55,805 bases of DNA from Terfezia claveryi (Eukaryota; Ascomycota; Pezizomycetes; Pezizales; Pezizaceae), in assembly GCA_015179025.1 (NCBI GenBank), contig WHUX01000292.1, positions 1 through 55,805 on the forward strand, in the 5' to 3' direction. The notes beneath the pieces are model-generated. The model searched no databases and had not been told where the DNA came from. It saw only the letters and a list, made by a program, of their open reading frames with translations. A program made the position numbers and the translations under genes. The first letter of the stretch is position 1; the number at the start of each line of letters is the position of its first letter. Shown piece by piece: positions 26,860 to 38,770 of this stretch.

Positions 26860-27669
26860 GCGCCACTTTCTTCCGAAGCCGCCGATGTGGCTGTAATGCT
26901 TATGTCGCTTATGTCGCTTTCGTGACTGGTAGCTGGTGGATTTCGCCGATACATCTTCCCGGATTCGTTGTTATCTCGGATCTGAGGGGTGGTGTGACAG
27001 TTACTATATATCTGGTTTCTGGCTGGTTCTTGGTGAGCCCTCCAACCAATGCCCGCTCGAGCAGGATTTGTATGAATCTGCTTGCCTGTTTTGCACCAAT
27101 AGAATAACCATTCTTTTACGCGATATTGGCTGAAGGAGAGAGGTTTGTCTAGTAGTATAATATATAGATTTATACATGGCCGTATGATGGTTTTGGATAT
27201 CCTTTATATGCACAAATTGACAATTTGTGCTTGCGGTCTATTCCCCAAATTGAATGGCGGTAGGAGAACGTTACCAAATTTGCTGATAAGGGATATCCAA
27301 CACCATGCAAGACGAGTTCTATCATCTTTTCTGAGCATTTTATATAGTTGGATTCAGGTCAATACAGTTTGTATGTACAGTAGTTGTGGTCTGGTTGGTT
27401 GAGCAATATCTAACTCCATATCCGGTGTCATAGTGGGTTCGACCGCCCCCAATGAAGCCCCGCCATAGCTTGCAGGTACAGACTACTATTCAAAAAGAGA
27501 AAAAACATTACTGGTATTACATACCACACGTGATATCCAGGCAACAGTGTATTATGACAACATCGCCCCTCTTTTGCCAACAGATTCCCTATTCCGCATG
27601 AACCCACCAGTTGAAGAATCAAACCGACCGAGAATTTCCCTCTCAAAACGATTTTGATACTCCGCCAGG

Positions 27670-28118
27670 ATGCGTCCCTCTGACAAATCTCTCCTGACGA
27701 TTTCCCTAGTTTGGGGTGGTGCTTGCCTATCCCAAGTTTACAGCGCACCCATCAGCCATGATGGCAATGGCAGTTAGCAAAGCTTAAGCAGCCTGATGAA
27801 ACTTTACCATTTGAAGGAAACTTTTTCGGAACTGCAATGAACATTCCCGAGAAACCTACGGAGATCGATACCCACGTGCTCCCAAGTTCTTCCGTTACCA
27901 AAGGCGGCCGAAACACACCATCCGAGAATGACGACGGTGGAATGTTCAAGTTCTGGTTTGACGTATACATCGAGTTTCTCAAGTTTCTAGGGAACGTTGG
28001 GATGTGGCTGTTGCAGTATGTTGTCCCGGTTGTCCTTTTCTATGTGGCGTGCGTTGCGACTATTTATTTGGGGATTTGGTTTCTGGTATTGTTGCTCCAG
28101 TGTTTTTGTCGCACGTAG
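27670..28118 (+). pseudogene. Broken paralogue of the 180-aa secreted/membrane protein
   Basis: From ATG 27670 it reads MRPSDKSLLTISLVWGGACL, a signal peptide like that of 29150-29692, then breaks at 27775 where about 19 bases are missing relative to the paralogue. Past the break the other frame reads QLAKLKQPDETLPFEG, KPTEIDTHVLPSSSVTKGG and MFKFWFDVYIEFLKFL, ending with a hydrophobic segment and TAG at 28118. Upstream (GATACTCCGC) and downstream (CACTGAACATGTTGAA near 28326) flanks are duplicated too. A 93-residue product from ATG 27837 is possible but would lack the signal peptide. Confidence 0.8.
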
Positions 28119-29149
28119 CACACCGTTACTTTATTGATTTGTTCCGGTAATGACGGTCAGTGCAATTGGAGTCCCGGGGAAGTTCGGTAGGGGGATGTCC
28201 CTGGATTGGTGTTTGCACTGTGGCCGATTAGTGGCCTTGTGGGTTGGTGATTCATGGCTTACAATATATTCTGAACAGAGATGTGGCCAGGACTGTTATG
28301 TTGATTTTCCTCCCCCAGCAGCATACACTGAACATGTTGAAATTATAACTACTGTTTTTTACTACAGCTTAGTTAATTCATGTACTTTGTCCTTTCTGTT
28401 GCTTCTTGTTAACGGCAGCCTTATTTCACTAGTGCCTCTGGTTGACTTGACATGACCTGGTTTACATGGCTTGCTAGGGCATCGGGACCAAAAAAAATGG
28501 AGAAAACAAGTGGGATCTGTGATTGTTTTCAAATGGTCGATACACCTACCTCAAAATCACTTTCAATCAGCCTGGAGGACATTTGTGTTCACACTTTCAT
28601 GTTCCAACAGTGTAGGTATGTAATCTTGGATTTATCCACCAATACAAAGTTGTTATATGATGTACAAGTATGTGTTTTTAGTGAAATTATACTCTCAATC
28701 TAAGACGTCATCTGGTAGTCTGGAGTCATTGCTATATCAAGACTATCGACAATAAGTCTCAGTGCTATACAAAGGCTAGAAATATTCTAGACTAAGTAAG
28801 TATCTGGGTTCAGAGTTATGATGTTATGGTAGCGCCTAGCACAGTCAACACCTGCATGCACCTTCATGGGGCTGGGGGCCTGGAATAATTGTAATATCAA
28901 TGTTGATTCATAATTTATGTTTGTGATTTCATATAGTCTCCTGCCAAACAAACGGAGCTTAGCAATGAGTTTGATGACAAAGCGCACACCATACCCGTGG
29001 TTACATAATATCACATCAACCAACGCACCTTACAACTACTGGTTGCACTACCCCTCTACAACTATCCTCTCCTTGTCTGGTTTCCGATCCAAAGTAAACT
29101 AATCGACGCTGACTTTCTCAACCCACAAGATTCTTGATACTCCGCTAGC

Positions 29150-29692
29150 ATGCGGCTCTCCTACAACTCTCTCCTGCCTATTTTCCTGGTTTGGGGCGGT
29201 GTTTGCCTATCTCAAGTCTACTCCGCACCTATTACCCACGATGACGACGCAGCATCTGGGTCCGATGTTCAGTTAGCGAAACTAGAGCAGCCCGATGAAA
29301 CTTCACCCCTTGAAGGAAAAGTAGCCGGAACTGTAACCAGGATTTCCGAAAAACCTACGGAAATCGATATCTACGTGCTCCCAAGTGCTTCCGCTACCAA
29401 AGGCGACCAGAATATACCATCCGATTTTGACGACGGTGAAATGTTCAAGTACTGGTTTGACATGTACTTGGAATTTCTCAAGTTGCTATGGAGTGCAGCT
29501 CAGGAGCTAGGCAGTGTTCTTGGGTCGCTTATCACTATTCTTGTCCAACAAATTCTCCCATTTGCCCTTTTCCTAGCGGCATGCGCGGGGACTATATTTT
29601 TGGTGTTTGCGTTGGTGTCTCTGGTCATGGTGTGTTTGGCTTCTGTAGTGTCCGACGGTGGAAGCCCGACAGAGAGAACACGATTACTTTAA
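29150..29692 (+). CDS. Small secreted/membrane protein of unknown function (180 aa)
   Basis: ATG 29150 to TAA 29692, uninterrupted and without RIP-type stops. Residues 1-26 look like a signal peptide (hydrophobic LLPIFLVWGGVCLSQV, then YSAP). Residues 27-105 are acidic and Pro/Ser/Thr-rich, with the block KPTEID and VLPSASATKGD shared with the paralogue. A conserved MFKYWFDMYLEFLKLLW amphipathic stretch follows. Residues about 120-170 are strongly hydrophobic, one or two membrane helices. The tail is polar and Arg-containing. It resembles candidate effector or surface proteins only in being small, secreted and duplicated; no family is recognised. Confidence 0.75.
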   Translation: MRLSYNSLLPIFLVWGGVCLSQVYSAPITHDDDAASGSDVQLAKLEQPDETSPLEGKVAGTVTRISEKPTEIDIYVLPSASATKGDQNIPSDFDDGEMFKYWFDMYLEFLKLLWSAAQELGSVLGSLITILVQQILPFALFLAACAGTIFLVFALVSLVMVCLASVVSDGGSPTERTRLL

Positions 29693-30233
29693 ATTGATCT
29701 TGTTTCCGATGATGATCGCCGGAGCAATGTGGGAGGAATGGGGCCGCTACGGACTCTGGGTGTTAGGGTCCTCGCAATGCGGCTTCCTGTTGAGTGTGTT
29801 TGGCATCTGCACAGCAAAGCAATTTCATGGCCACCATCAATTTCTTTTGTTCTATTTCTATTTTATTTCCGAATGGCGCCCTGCATCCCGAACAAATGTT
29901 TTGCTGCTACCATTTGTTTCTACAACAGTCTCTTCCATACACTGAACATGTTGAACTGTGCTCCTACCACAGCTTATTCATCCTTCGATGCCTCATTTCT
30001 GTCGTTCTCTTGATTTCTTGCTCCCGGTTTAGTTTTTCAAACCCGAGCAGTCTGGCAGGTATCGATTGGTGTATTGCAACATGATGACGCTATACTTGTG
30101 ATACTTTGAAATCGCACAGCATGGCGTTTCACGAGTATATTCGAATTGACAAGACCTCGGTGACATGACTGAGCTATATAGCGTACTATACCATGACGAA
30201 AGCAGGGGAACCAAAACGAGTAGTGGCAGTGTG

Positions 30234-30270
30234 TTTTTTTTTTTTTTTTTTTTTTTAAAAGTCTATACGC
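30234..30270 (-). repeat. Poly(T) run, probable LINE tail
   Basis: A T-run of about 22 bases (30234-30256) followed by AAAAGTCTATACGCC. It resembles the other reversed LINE tails, but too little body remains to be sure. Confidence 0.4.
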
Positions 30271-30389
30271 CGATTCGACCTAAAGTCATGAGGCGGACCC
30301 GTTCCCGCATCTTAGAAGACTCGGTACACCCACGGAACAACGGGTTATATGGACCTCCGCCTCCACATCCTCCTTCGGCCCTCCCCTAA

Positions 30390-32413
30390 ATTAACTAACC
30401 CCTTTCTCTATCCCTTTCTATAACTTAGAGATTCAGCAAGGTGAAAAACTCTTCCACCCTGTCTACTATATAATCCCCATCATTGCTTTTCTTGTGCATC
30501 CATACTATCTTATTGTCGGCTTGCTCTCATAAGCTTTATCTTCTGCCAGCTATTCTCCTATTGAGTATACTAGAGCTACATGTATATTGGTTTCAATCTG
30601 TAGACATTCTATACATATTGGTAGTCTGGTTGGCATGTATATTGGATCTTTATAATTGTTTAAGGTGAATCTCTACCACTTTAATCTCTTCTTACCTGTC
30701 TGGTATTAAGTGTAGTTGAGAAGTACCTTTATGTTCTACTTTTGTATTCTTTCTTTTTCTGTTCCAAAAAACTTTTTCTTCACTGTTTTTTTTTCTTATC
30801 TAGGCTTACTTTAAACCTACTACTATAACTAGAGTAGTTTGGACTTGAAACTTTACTTTTTTCTTTACCTTTTAGAAGGTTAAAGTATCTTGGAAGGTCA
30901 GTAGTATTAGCAATGAGTTTATTTGTATCAGGTGTACCAGGTGTACCTAACGCTCTATTGTAGAACTAAGCTTTATGATATACTAGTGTTTTAGGTTCCC
31001 TTTCTAGTATACCTCTAGTACTTCTAACTTCCTAAACCATCATGTTACCTATACACTATTTCTACTATAGTATCTATACATACTTCTTTCCCTATAATAT
31101 CTCAGTATTATCTGCTTTGCTAAGTTTCTAATCTAATATTATATATTCTCTACATTCTATATCAGTCTTACTTCTCTTCTACTCCTACTTCTGTCTTTTA
31201 ACTTTACAAGTATACATTCACTCTTTGCATTCTTCTGCATTTACCTAACCTATTCTTCTCCTTTTCCTATTATTACTTATATATCTTACTGTTCTAACTT
31301 GATATATACACAATCCATTCCTTAAAGTTACACCTCTCATCCTATATCTTCCTGGCTTGAACTTCTCCCTATTGTTTTTCTGATGTTTTCAATTTGACAT
31401 ATCATATTCCTAAGTTTTCTTTCCTACAATTCTTTTTCTGAAGTTGTTAATGTAACATATCATGTTTCTAAGTTCCCCTTCCTAACAATTGCTCTTCTGA
31501 TGCTGATGATTTAATTTAACTTTATTTTAAATCGATTACTCATTATTGGTACAAACATAAGGTTTTCTTTGTTTGACTTTTATTTTTTATGACTAAAAAA
31601 TATATTCTGAACCTCATAGCTATACCTACAAACTACTACCAAATAAAATCTAAGATACTGCATTCTCCCCCCTCTTACCTAATTATATCTATGTCTCAGC
31701 CACAAATTACTTAGTAATAAAAAGTATAGTAAGAGAAACATATAGAGAAAAACATGTGGAGTAAAACATAAAAAGAAACAAACAAGTAATAAGAAAAAAA
31801 GAACTAATACCAACTGACAAGAAAAACAAAACCAATTACTATATGGAGATAGAACAAACTAGGAACTAATCTAGAAAAACCCTTCCTTTCCTCTTATATT
31901 CACTTCTAGTCCCTATCTGATATTTTCAGTTACTCTATATCTGCTTTATTAAAATTAATATCCAAATCCTCACTCCTGCTATCCAAATTACTACTTTTTT
32001 TATTTATATCTCTACTCTCCTCTAGTACATTATTAACAATTGGGTCTAATAGCTCTGCTAACTCTATAGAAGAATCAATTAATTAGCTCCCTTCATAAAT
32101 ATTCAATCTATTATATGAGTACTCTAGCTCCTTTTTTAATTCTGCCTCATATTTGGCTTCATCTTCAACTTATGGTATGTCAATGGGTTCTTATTCCAAA
32201 ATCCTTACTTGAGCTGCAATTTGATATGCCAAGTCAGCCTTGATATTATTCATAATTAGCTCCTGTATTACTTTTGAATGTATCTCTCATATATTCTTGA
32301 GTTTCTCATATGTATCTATTTCATATTGTGGTGGCTAAGAAGTTATTTGTAATGAAAGTAATAGCAAAAGTTATTTTTTTAGTTTAGTTTGTTAGCCTTA
32401 CTGAAAAGGGGGG
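30390..32413 (-). pseudogene. AT-rich retroelement relic (minus)
   Basis: Minus-strand reading of 32340-31900 gives a charged, coiled-coil-like protein remnant (KADLAYQIAAQVRILE, AELKKELEYSYNRLN, ELAELLDPIVNN) with Gln/Trp-to-stop changes. A purine tract (AGAGGGGGGAGAATG, reversed) lies at about 31663-31677, where the internal region of an LTR element would meet its 3' LTR. Sequence left of it is very AT-rich and may be that LTR. The element type is not determined. Confidence 0.4.
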
Positions 32414-32418
32414 GGTAT

Positions 32419-32910
32419 TGTAACGGCGTAAGTTGATAGCTGTGGCTATAACTAAAGACGTGACTCCAAGGAGCGCACGAAGACGAAACTATAACCGTAG
32501 ATTGGAGTATCAGGACAAAAGGCAGAGTCTGTATTACCAAGGTTATAATACAAGACGTTGCGTAAGGAACAAGAACAAGAAATGACAACTAAGGCTTCCT
32601 ATATACACGATTGCCGTGGCCAAAGGAGTGGCGCCCGACTAACTTGACGTCACCTGCGATCGCAGGTGATACTCTGCGATTCACCTCTCTAATCCCTTCT
32701 AGTATTAAGACACTCGAACAAGCCTGCTGACACTTGAACAAGCCTGTTCGGGTATCAAATACCTCGTAAGTAAATTCAAATACCGTGCTGACACTCGAAC
32801 AAGCCTGTTCGGGTGTCAAATAGCTCACAAGTAAATTCAAATACCGTGCTGACACTTGAACAAGCCTGTTCGGGTGTCAAATAGCTCACAAGTAAATTAA
32901 CGCCGTGACA
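32419..32910 (-). repeat. 3' LTR of Gyp-C (492 bp)
   Basis: The left edge TGTAACGGCG and right edge CGCCGTGACA form the inverted ends. It contains three copies of a 61-bp tandem unit (about 32715-32890), each with a CGAACA...TGTTCG hairpin, and the palindrome TCACCTGCGATCGCAGGTGA (32650-32669). Confidence 0.92.
32650..32669. promoter_or_regulatory. Perfect 20-bp palindrome in the Gyp-C LTR
   Basis: TCACCTGCGATCGCAGGTGA is self-complementary. The other LTR has one change (38075-38094). The same CACCTGCG/CGCAGGTG arms occur in the Gyp-B LTR. It may bind a bHLH or other dimeric factor; inference only. Confidence 0.5.
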
Positions 32911-32924
32911 ATATCCCCTCCTTA

Positions 32925-34345
32925 CGGCTGAAGTCCCTTGAGGCTTAGTCTTCGTCTTCCGGCAATGGTCCTGGTTTGCTCGGATTTCGCCTGTGGAAGT
33001 CATCAATAGCTTTGAGTTTGTTAATGTTTGTTGCCGGTTCCTAGTCTGGTCTTTCAAACCCTACCCATTTCACTAAGTACTCTAATTTTTTCCTCCGAAG
33101 ACGAGAATCCAAGATTTCTTCCACATGCCACTCTTCCTCATTATCAACTATCACTGGTGGAGGTGGGGGATTGTATTGCCCAGGTAGGGGATTATTGTTT
33201 GCCGGGTCGAGAAGTGAAATATGCTGGACTCGATGATAATACACACTAGCGGGGAAGTCGAGTTTGTATGCATAGGGAGATATGACCTTTGTGATCTTGT
33301 AGGGGCCAATCCGTTTATAGTTGAGCTTTCTACTTGGCCGTTGTGTTGTAATGTGCTGGCTATTAAACCAAACCAGATCTCCCTCCTTGAATACTGGAGC
33401 ATTATCTCATCCTTTGTCTGCTTGCTCCTGTTGCCGTGCCTGCGCCCTAGCCATCTCGTTTTGTAACTGTTCCGTTATTTCCTTGATCTTCCCGGCCACC
33501 TCTATAGTACTCCGCTCATCAGGTCGTATGGGCTTTTCCTCGAAATCAAATTGCTACAGTGGGTCATAACTATAATTCGCAAAGAAGGGAGATGACCCAG
33601 TTGTTTCAGAAGCTTGATTATTAGCTGCAAACTCGGCGAGATACAACCAGTTCTCCCAGTTATCCTGCAAATAATTAACATACACCCGTAAATATTATTC
33701 TAGAGTGGCATTGACTCGTTCGGTCTGGCCGTCAGTTTGAGGGTGAAACGGTGTAGACAGGAGAGGTTGAATCTTAAGCACTTGACAGAGAGCTTTCCAA
33801 AAGTGAGAGATGAATTGAGACCCACGGTCTGATACAATTGTTCTAGGAAGACCATGGAGGAGGAAGATATGCCGAGCATTTAGATCTGCTAATTGCTCTG
33901 CAGTAGTGGTATCACAACAGGGAATAAAGTGTCACATTTTAGTTAGTCGACATACTACTACCAAAATTGCGTTGTATCTATTTGACCAGGGTAGCCCAAT
34001 AATGAAATCCATAGAGATATCTTGCCAAGCACTTTGGGGAATTGCGAGTGGTCGAAGAATGCCGTATGGGGCATGTCATGTCGTTCGAGCACGTTGACAG
34101 GGGTGACAATTGCATACATACTGATCAACATCCTTATGCATTTTTGGCCAATAATATTGTCGCGAAATAAGCTCAAGTGTCTTGGATCGCTCTGGATGCC
34201 CCGCTGCTGGGATATCGTGATGGTCCTGGATTAGACGTAACTTTAGAGGCATATAATTTGGTACATATATCCGCCCATGATATTTTAGCTTTCCATTATC
34301 CTCTTCACATTCGGCTAGCGAGATGTCCTTAGATCGCTTCTCTCC
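32925..34345 (-). pseudogene. Gyp-C pol: integrase and chromodomain
   Basis: Minus-strand frames give the integrase zinc region (C-x2-C with QYVCNCHPCQ near 34115), core blocks with [22 protein letters not shown] (about 33800-33850) and [14 protein letters not shown] (about 33720-33765). The chromodomain lies at 33041-33160 (VEEILDSRLRRKKLEYLVKW). Several frameshifts and stops separate the blocks. Integrase would insert the cDNA. The chromodomain reads histone methylation in this class. Confidence 0.85.
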
Positions 34346-35989
34346 TTATTGCAGCTTAGCTAATGTCTTTCTTGGTAGTGGATCAACTTCAAAACCCCTA
34401 TTAAACAAGTCCTCTAGTTCCAGCTCTTCTACTGTCACATTGATTGTTAAATTGTAAGGTTTAAGAACGACTTGATTTTGAAACCTTATATGTTCATCTC
34501 CTTCCTTTGGAAGGTCTCCTGACCTTCTTGTTAATGCATCTGGTTTTCCCCCTGCTTTACCTGGACGGTAAACTATCTTAAAGTTGAAGCGGGAGAGAAA
34601 TTCTGACCATCGAGCTTGACGGCGGTTGAGGAGCTTTGTTGACATAAAGTATTCTAGATTTTTGTGATCTGAGAGTACTTTGATTGGATGGGGGGTGGAT
34701 TCCAATTCAGCTCGCCATTCTTCGAAGCATCGAATAATAGCCATTAATTCCTTATCATAAATCTCATAGTTGCATTCAGTTGGTGAGTGCTTCTTAGAGA
34801 AGTAAGCAACAGGATGAAGTATACTATTATCGTCATATTGCGAAAGAATTCCAGCAGAAACGTAGTCTGATGCATCTGTTTCTACTATAATTTCACGGTC
34901 GGGATCAAAATGCTGGAGAACGGGAGCGGAAGTAAACGCTGTTTTAAGGTTTTGGAACACTTTCTGGCATTCGTCACTCCAATGCCAGGTTGTATTTTTT
35001 TTTGTTAGTTTCACGATAGGAGCCACAATCTTGGAGAAGTCTTTGATAAACCGGCGATAAAAATTGGCGAATCCTAGAAAAGCACAAGCATCATGAAGGT
35101 TAATTGGGGATTCCCAGTCCATTACGGCCTTAACTTTAGCTGGATCCATTTGTATCCCTTCTGCTGAGATAATCATGCTCAGATAGTGGACCATGGTCTT
35201 ATGAAATTCACACTTCTCGGGTTTTAGGTAGAGGCCGGCTTTTTGGAGAGCTTTCAATACCTTGGTAACATGTGTTCGGTGTTATTCGAGGGTATCGCTA
35301 TATATTAAAATGTCATCAAGATAAGCCGTACAGAAATTGTCAAGGAAGGGATGGAGAACATCATTAATAAAATGTTGGAAGCTGGCAGGAGCATTTGTGA
35401 GGCCGAAAGGCATAACTAAGGTCTTATATAAGCCATAGCGAGTTCGGAACGCTGTTTTCCATTCCTCTCCTTCCGCCATCCGGATGAGGTTGTAGGCGCT
35501 TCTAATGTCAAGAGCCGTATAGTATCGTGCCTTAGAAAGTCTAGTCAAAGTCTCTTGTATAAGGGGTAGTGGGTATCAGTTCTTGATGGTACCATCATTA
35601 AGACTACGATAATCCACACAAAGACGCAAGGACCCATCCTTCTTCTTAACAAATAAGATAGGTGCACCTGCGGGAGATGACGAGGCACGAATAAATCCTT
35701 TGGACAGGTTTTCTTCCAGCCATACTTTAAGAGCCTCTAACTCTGGTTTTGATAGGGAGTATAGAGGTCCAAAAGGGGGAGTAAATCCTTCTTTAAGAGG
35801 AATTTTATGGTCGTAAGGTCGGTGGGGGGGGAGGATTTCCGCAATAGCCTTCTTAAATAATGGAAGGAATTCGTGGTATTCAGAAGGCACTAGTTCCTTG
35901 ATCTTATCCTCCTCCGTCTTAGGTTGTTGTTCAGGATCTTTTAAAGCCATGTTAAGTTCGTAGATAGTTGTCTGGAAGGCTGTTTCCAC
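34346..35989 (-). pseudogene. Gyp-C pol: reverse transcriptase and RNase H
   Basis: RT starts near 35989. It shows [12 protein letters not shown], then (35548-35282) [15 protein letters not shown] and the intact catalytic block [12 protein letters not shown]. RNase H follows in 35257-34346 ([41 protein letters not shown]). One stop lies between 35282 and 35257, and another near 35578 (Trp or Arg codon). The catalytic Asp pair is preserved, so this copy is less decayed than Gyp-D in RT. Confidence 0.92.
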
Positions 35990-36358
35990 CTGCTTTGCTT
36001 TTTTAACTAGGCGACTAAAGGTTGATCCTGCAATAAGGGCAATTCAAGGGTTTTCTGGAACTGGAATTGAGATACCTTTTATGGTCAAGGGTTTTTCACA
36101 ACAATAGTGGAGGCAAAAATCGGAGTCGAAAGTAACAGTGTTCTTAGCGAAACGGATATTCACATCATGACGTCGTAGCCATGGAAGTCCTAATACTATG
36201 GGGTAGTGGCCTAGTTTGGTAATAAACAGTGGAAGTTCCTCTTGGTGCTGATCAGTTATTAGCTTTAGCTTGCTAATGTGTGTGATTGTCCCTGACTCGA
36301 TTGGTCGCCCATCAATGACTTCTAGTGTTCGGGGATTATTGAGTTTATAAAGGGGGAG

Positions 36359-36562
36359 TTAGTGATGGCTTGCAAATTCCTGGTCTATAAATGCATAACC
36401 CGTTGCTCCGCAGTCTATCAGGGCATGAGTAAGGATTCTGGAACCATTATCGTTTAATTCACAACTAACCATAAGGTGATTCCCATCCAAAAACTCTTCC
36501 TCTGAAGACTGCAAAGACGAACTGGAAATGCTTAAAGAGTCCAGAAATTTATCCTGCCTCAA
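36359..36562 (-). pseudogene. Gyp-C aspartic protease region
   Basis: Contains HALIDCGATGYAFID, the retropepsin-like D-S/C-G active-site block. It lies between gag and RT, separated from both by stop codons. Confidence 0.75.
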
Positions 36563-36588
36563 CTCAGTGCTATCCCTCTGAGGTGAGG

Positions 36589-37794
36589 CTACTCTTTTGC
36601 CTGTTCCCCAACTTCTAGTCCCTTATTCGTATTTTCCATAACTGTTTCGGCAACTTGTAGGGTACGTTTTTGTACGTGTGGGCAAGTTCTAACCCCATGT
36701 CCCATTCCTCCACAATAATAGCACCTCCCTTTAGCCATTCTCTTTACTTTTTCCTCCGGAGATATCTTCTTCCTTCCTGTAGACAAATTCATGGGCCCAG
36801 GGTGAGTACCCGTGGCTGTAGAGGTAGAGGGAGTTTGGACTATTTGGGGGTTAACTGGAGCGGGAGCGGTAGGGCGTGATATCATTTGGGGCGTTGGTCC
36901 AACACGATTACGCATTTGGGTTTGTAGCGCGCGGCGACAAGTATCTAGCCTTTGGCAGACCTCCACATACTCGTTAAACTCTATGGGCTCAGGATGTATG
37001 GCGAGGAGATCTTGTTATAGTTGGTAGGAAAGTCCGCGCTTTAGAGCTGCCAACTTAGCCATATTACCCCAACTCGTTTCAGCTGCATATCGTTGAAATT
37101 CGGCAAAATAGGCAGCGAACTCCCTGGCCCCCTGAATCATTGTTTATAGTTTGTACTCTACATTGGCTACTCGATTTGGATCACCGAATGCATTTTCGAG
37201 AATGGTAATAAGTGCTGCTAGGTTGGTTAAGTTCACCATATCGTTTTCAACGTAAGGGGTAACCTGATCTAGGGCATCTTCAGCTAAGGAATTTACTGCT
37301 AGTTGAAGTTTTGCTTGTTCGTTACTATAAGTAGCAGCCTTTAGTCATAGTTGGGTAAGGAAAGGGTGCAGCTTATTTCAGTCTTTTCCAGAGAATTTTT
37401 CTGGGTTGGGTATCTTCTCCGAACGACCCCCTCCTTCTCCTAGTTGCAACCGAGCCAAAGTCGCATTGATAGCCCTCATATCTTCCAACTGCGTTCGAAG
37501 CTCATTAATTACTGTCTCTTGAGTAGTTACTTCACCTCGTAACTCTTGATTGGCTATGCGTAAGGTTGTGTCTTCTTGTTGCCGCGCCGTGAGTTGATTC
37601 ATTAAGTTCATTACTTGGGTTCGTAATCTTACGACATCTTGTCGTCGGTCTGGTAGCCCTAGTAGCTGATCTAGTAGGGTAATGGTTTCATTGAGTATTC
37701 CGGTGTAGTCCTGGTTTGCTGAGTTCAACGCAGTTCGCAAACGAGGAACTAGGTCGACAATAGCAGCCGGCAATTCAATAACAGGCTGAGTCAT
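36589..37794 (-). pseudogene. Gyp-C gag
   Basis: From ATG 37794 (MTQPVIELPAAIVDLVPRLR) a coiled-coil-rich N terminus (residues 20-125), then PNPEKFSGKD, the capsid part with several stops (37000-37378), and a CCHC knuckle CYYCGGMGHGVRTC at 36693-36734. It ends at about 36589. It is longer in coiled coil than the Gag of Gyp-B and Gyp-D. Confidence 0.85.
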
Positions 37795-37843
37795 TGTTCG
37801 TAGCTAGGGGTTGCGCTCAGTAGAGTGTATCGACGCAACGTAG

Positions 37844-38274
37844 TATAACGGCGTAAGTCGATGGCTGTGGCTATAACTAAAGATGTGACTCCAAGGAGCG
37901 CACGAAGACGAAACTATAACCGTAGATTGGAGTATCAGGACAAAAGGCAGAGTCTGTATTACCAAGGTTATAATACAAGACATTGCGTAAGGAACAAGAA
38001 CAAGAAACGACAACTAAGGCTTCCTATATACACAATTGCTATGGCCAAAGGAGTGGTGCCCGACTAACTTGACGTCACCTGCGATCACAGGTGATACTCC
38101 GCGATCCACCTCTCTAATCCCTTCTAGTATTAAGACACTCGAACAAGCCTGCTAACACTCGAACAAGCTTGTTCGGGTGTTAAATACCTCGCAAGTAAAT
38201 TCAAATACCATGCTGACACTCGAACAAGCCTGTTCGGGTGTCAAATAGCTCGCAAGTAAATTAACGCCGTGACA
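37844..38274 (-). repeat. 5' LTR of Gyp-C (431 bp)
   Basis: Starts TATAACGGCG (TG to TA change) and ends CGCCGTGACA. It is identical in structure to the other LTR except that it has two instead of three copies of the 61-bp unit; 492 minus 431 is 61. Confidence 0.92.
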
Positions 38275-38770
38275 GGTATATTATGTAGAAGAATTCTTAT
38301 ACTTCGATACACTTATTAAGAAATATATACATTATTTTTATGCATACAAGGAAAGTGCTAGAATTTTCGCTCTATTACCTTAAAATGATTAATAGCTAGC
38401 TTCGTATACTTCTGTTAATTATCTTTTACTCTTTTTTTTAAGGCTTTACTTTATTACTTATATGTATTGAGACACATAAGTTTTGAGAATTACTTATCTC
38501 TCATCAAGATCGATTCTCATTTATAGGATTTTCACTTATCATAAGAATACTCTACAACAATTCTGTGAGATAATAGTAGATTCTACTAGCTTATTCGACT
38601 CTTCAGATATCTAAGACTATAATAGTCACTCTAACTATTTATGATCTTCTTTATATTGGTCCTTTCGACCAGAAAGCTAAAGTAGTAGGATAACTGGACT
38701 TCTGTAGAATTGTCAGAACATATGCATCGATATCACATAAAAATTGGTTTAGAAGGGGGAGTATTACAAA
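38275..38770 (+). pseudogene. 3' end of a retroelement interior
   Basis: AT-rich, degenerate. Its right end has HMHRYHIKIGLEGGVL-type coding followed by the purine tract GAAGGGGGAGT (38754-38764) directly before a possible LTR. It belongs to the DNA into which Gyp-C inserted. Confidence 0.45.

Larger units (their letters stand above)
32419..38274 (-). mobile_element. Complete Ty3/gypsy chromovirus element Gyp-C
   Basis: 5856 bp on the minus strand, flanked by GGTAT on both sides (32414-32418 and 38275-38279). On the minus strand the order is LTR, gag with zinc knuckle, protease, RT, RNase H, integrase, chromodomain, purine tract (AAGGAGGGGATAT, 32911-32923 reversed), LTR. It is a different family from Gyp-B and Gyp-D by LTR and Gag, though pol is clearly related. 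It is inserted in an older AT-rich relic. Confidence 0.95.

Noticed and set aside
27400..27455. tRNA-like GGGTTCGACC
   Set aside because: No matching acceptor or anticodon stems could be folded around it.
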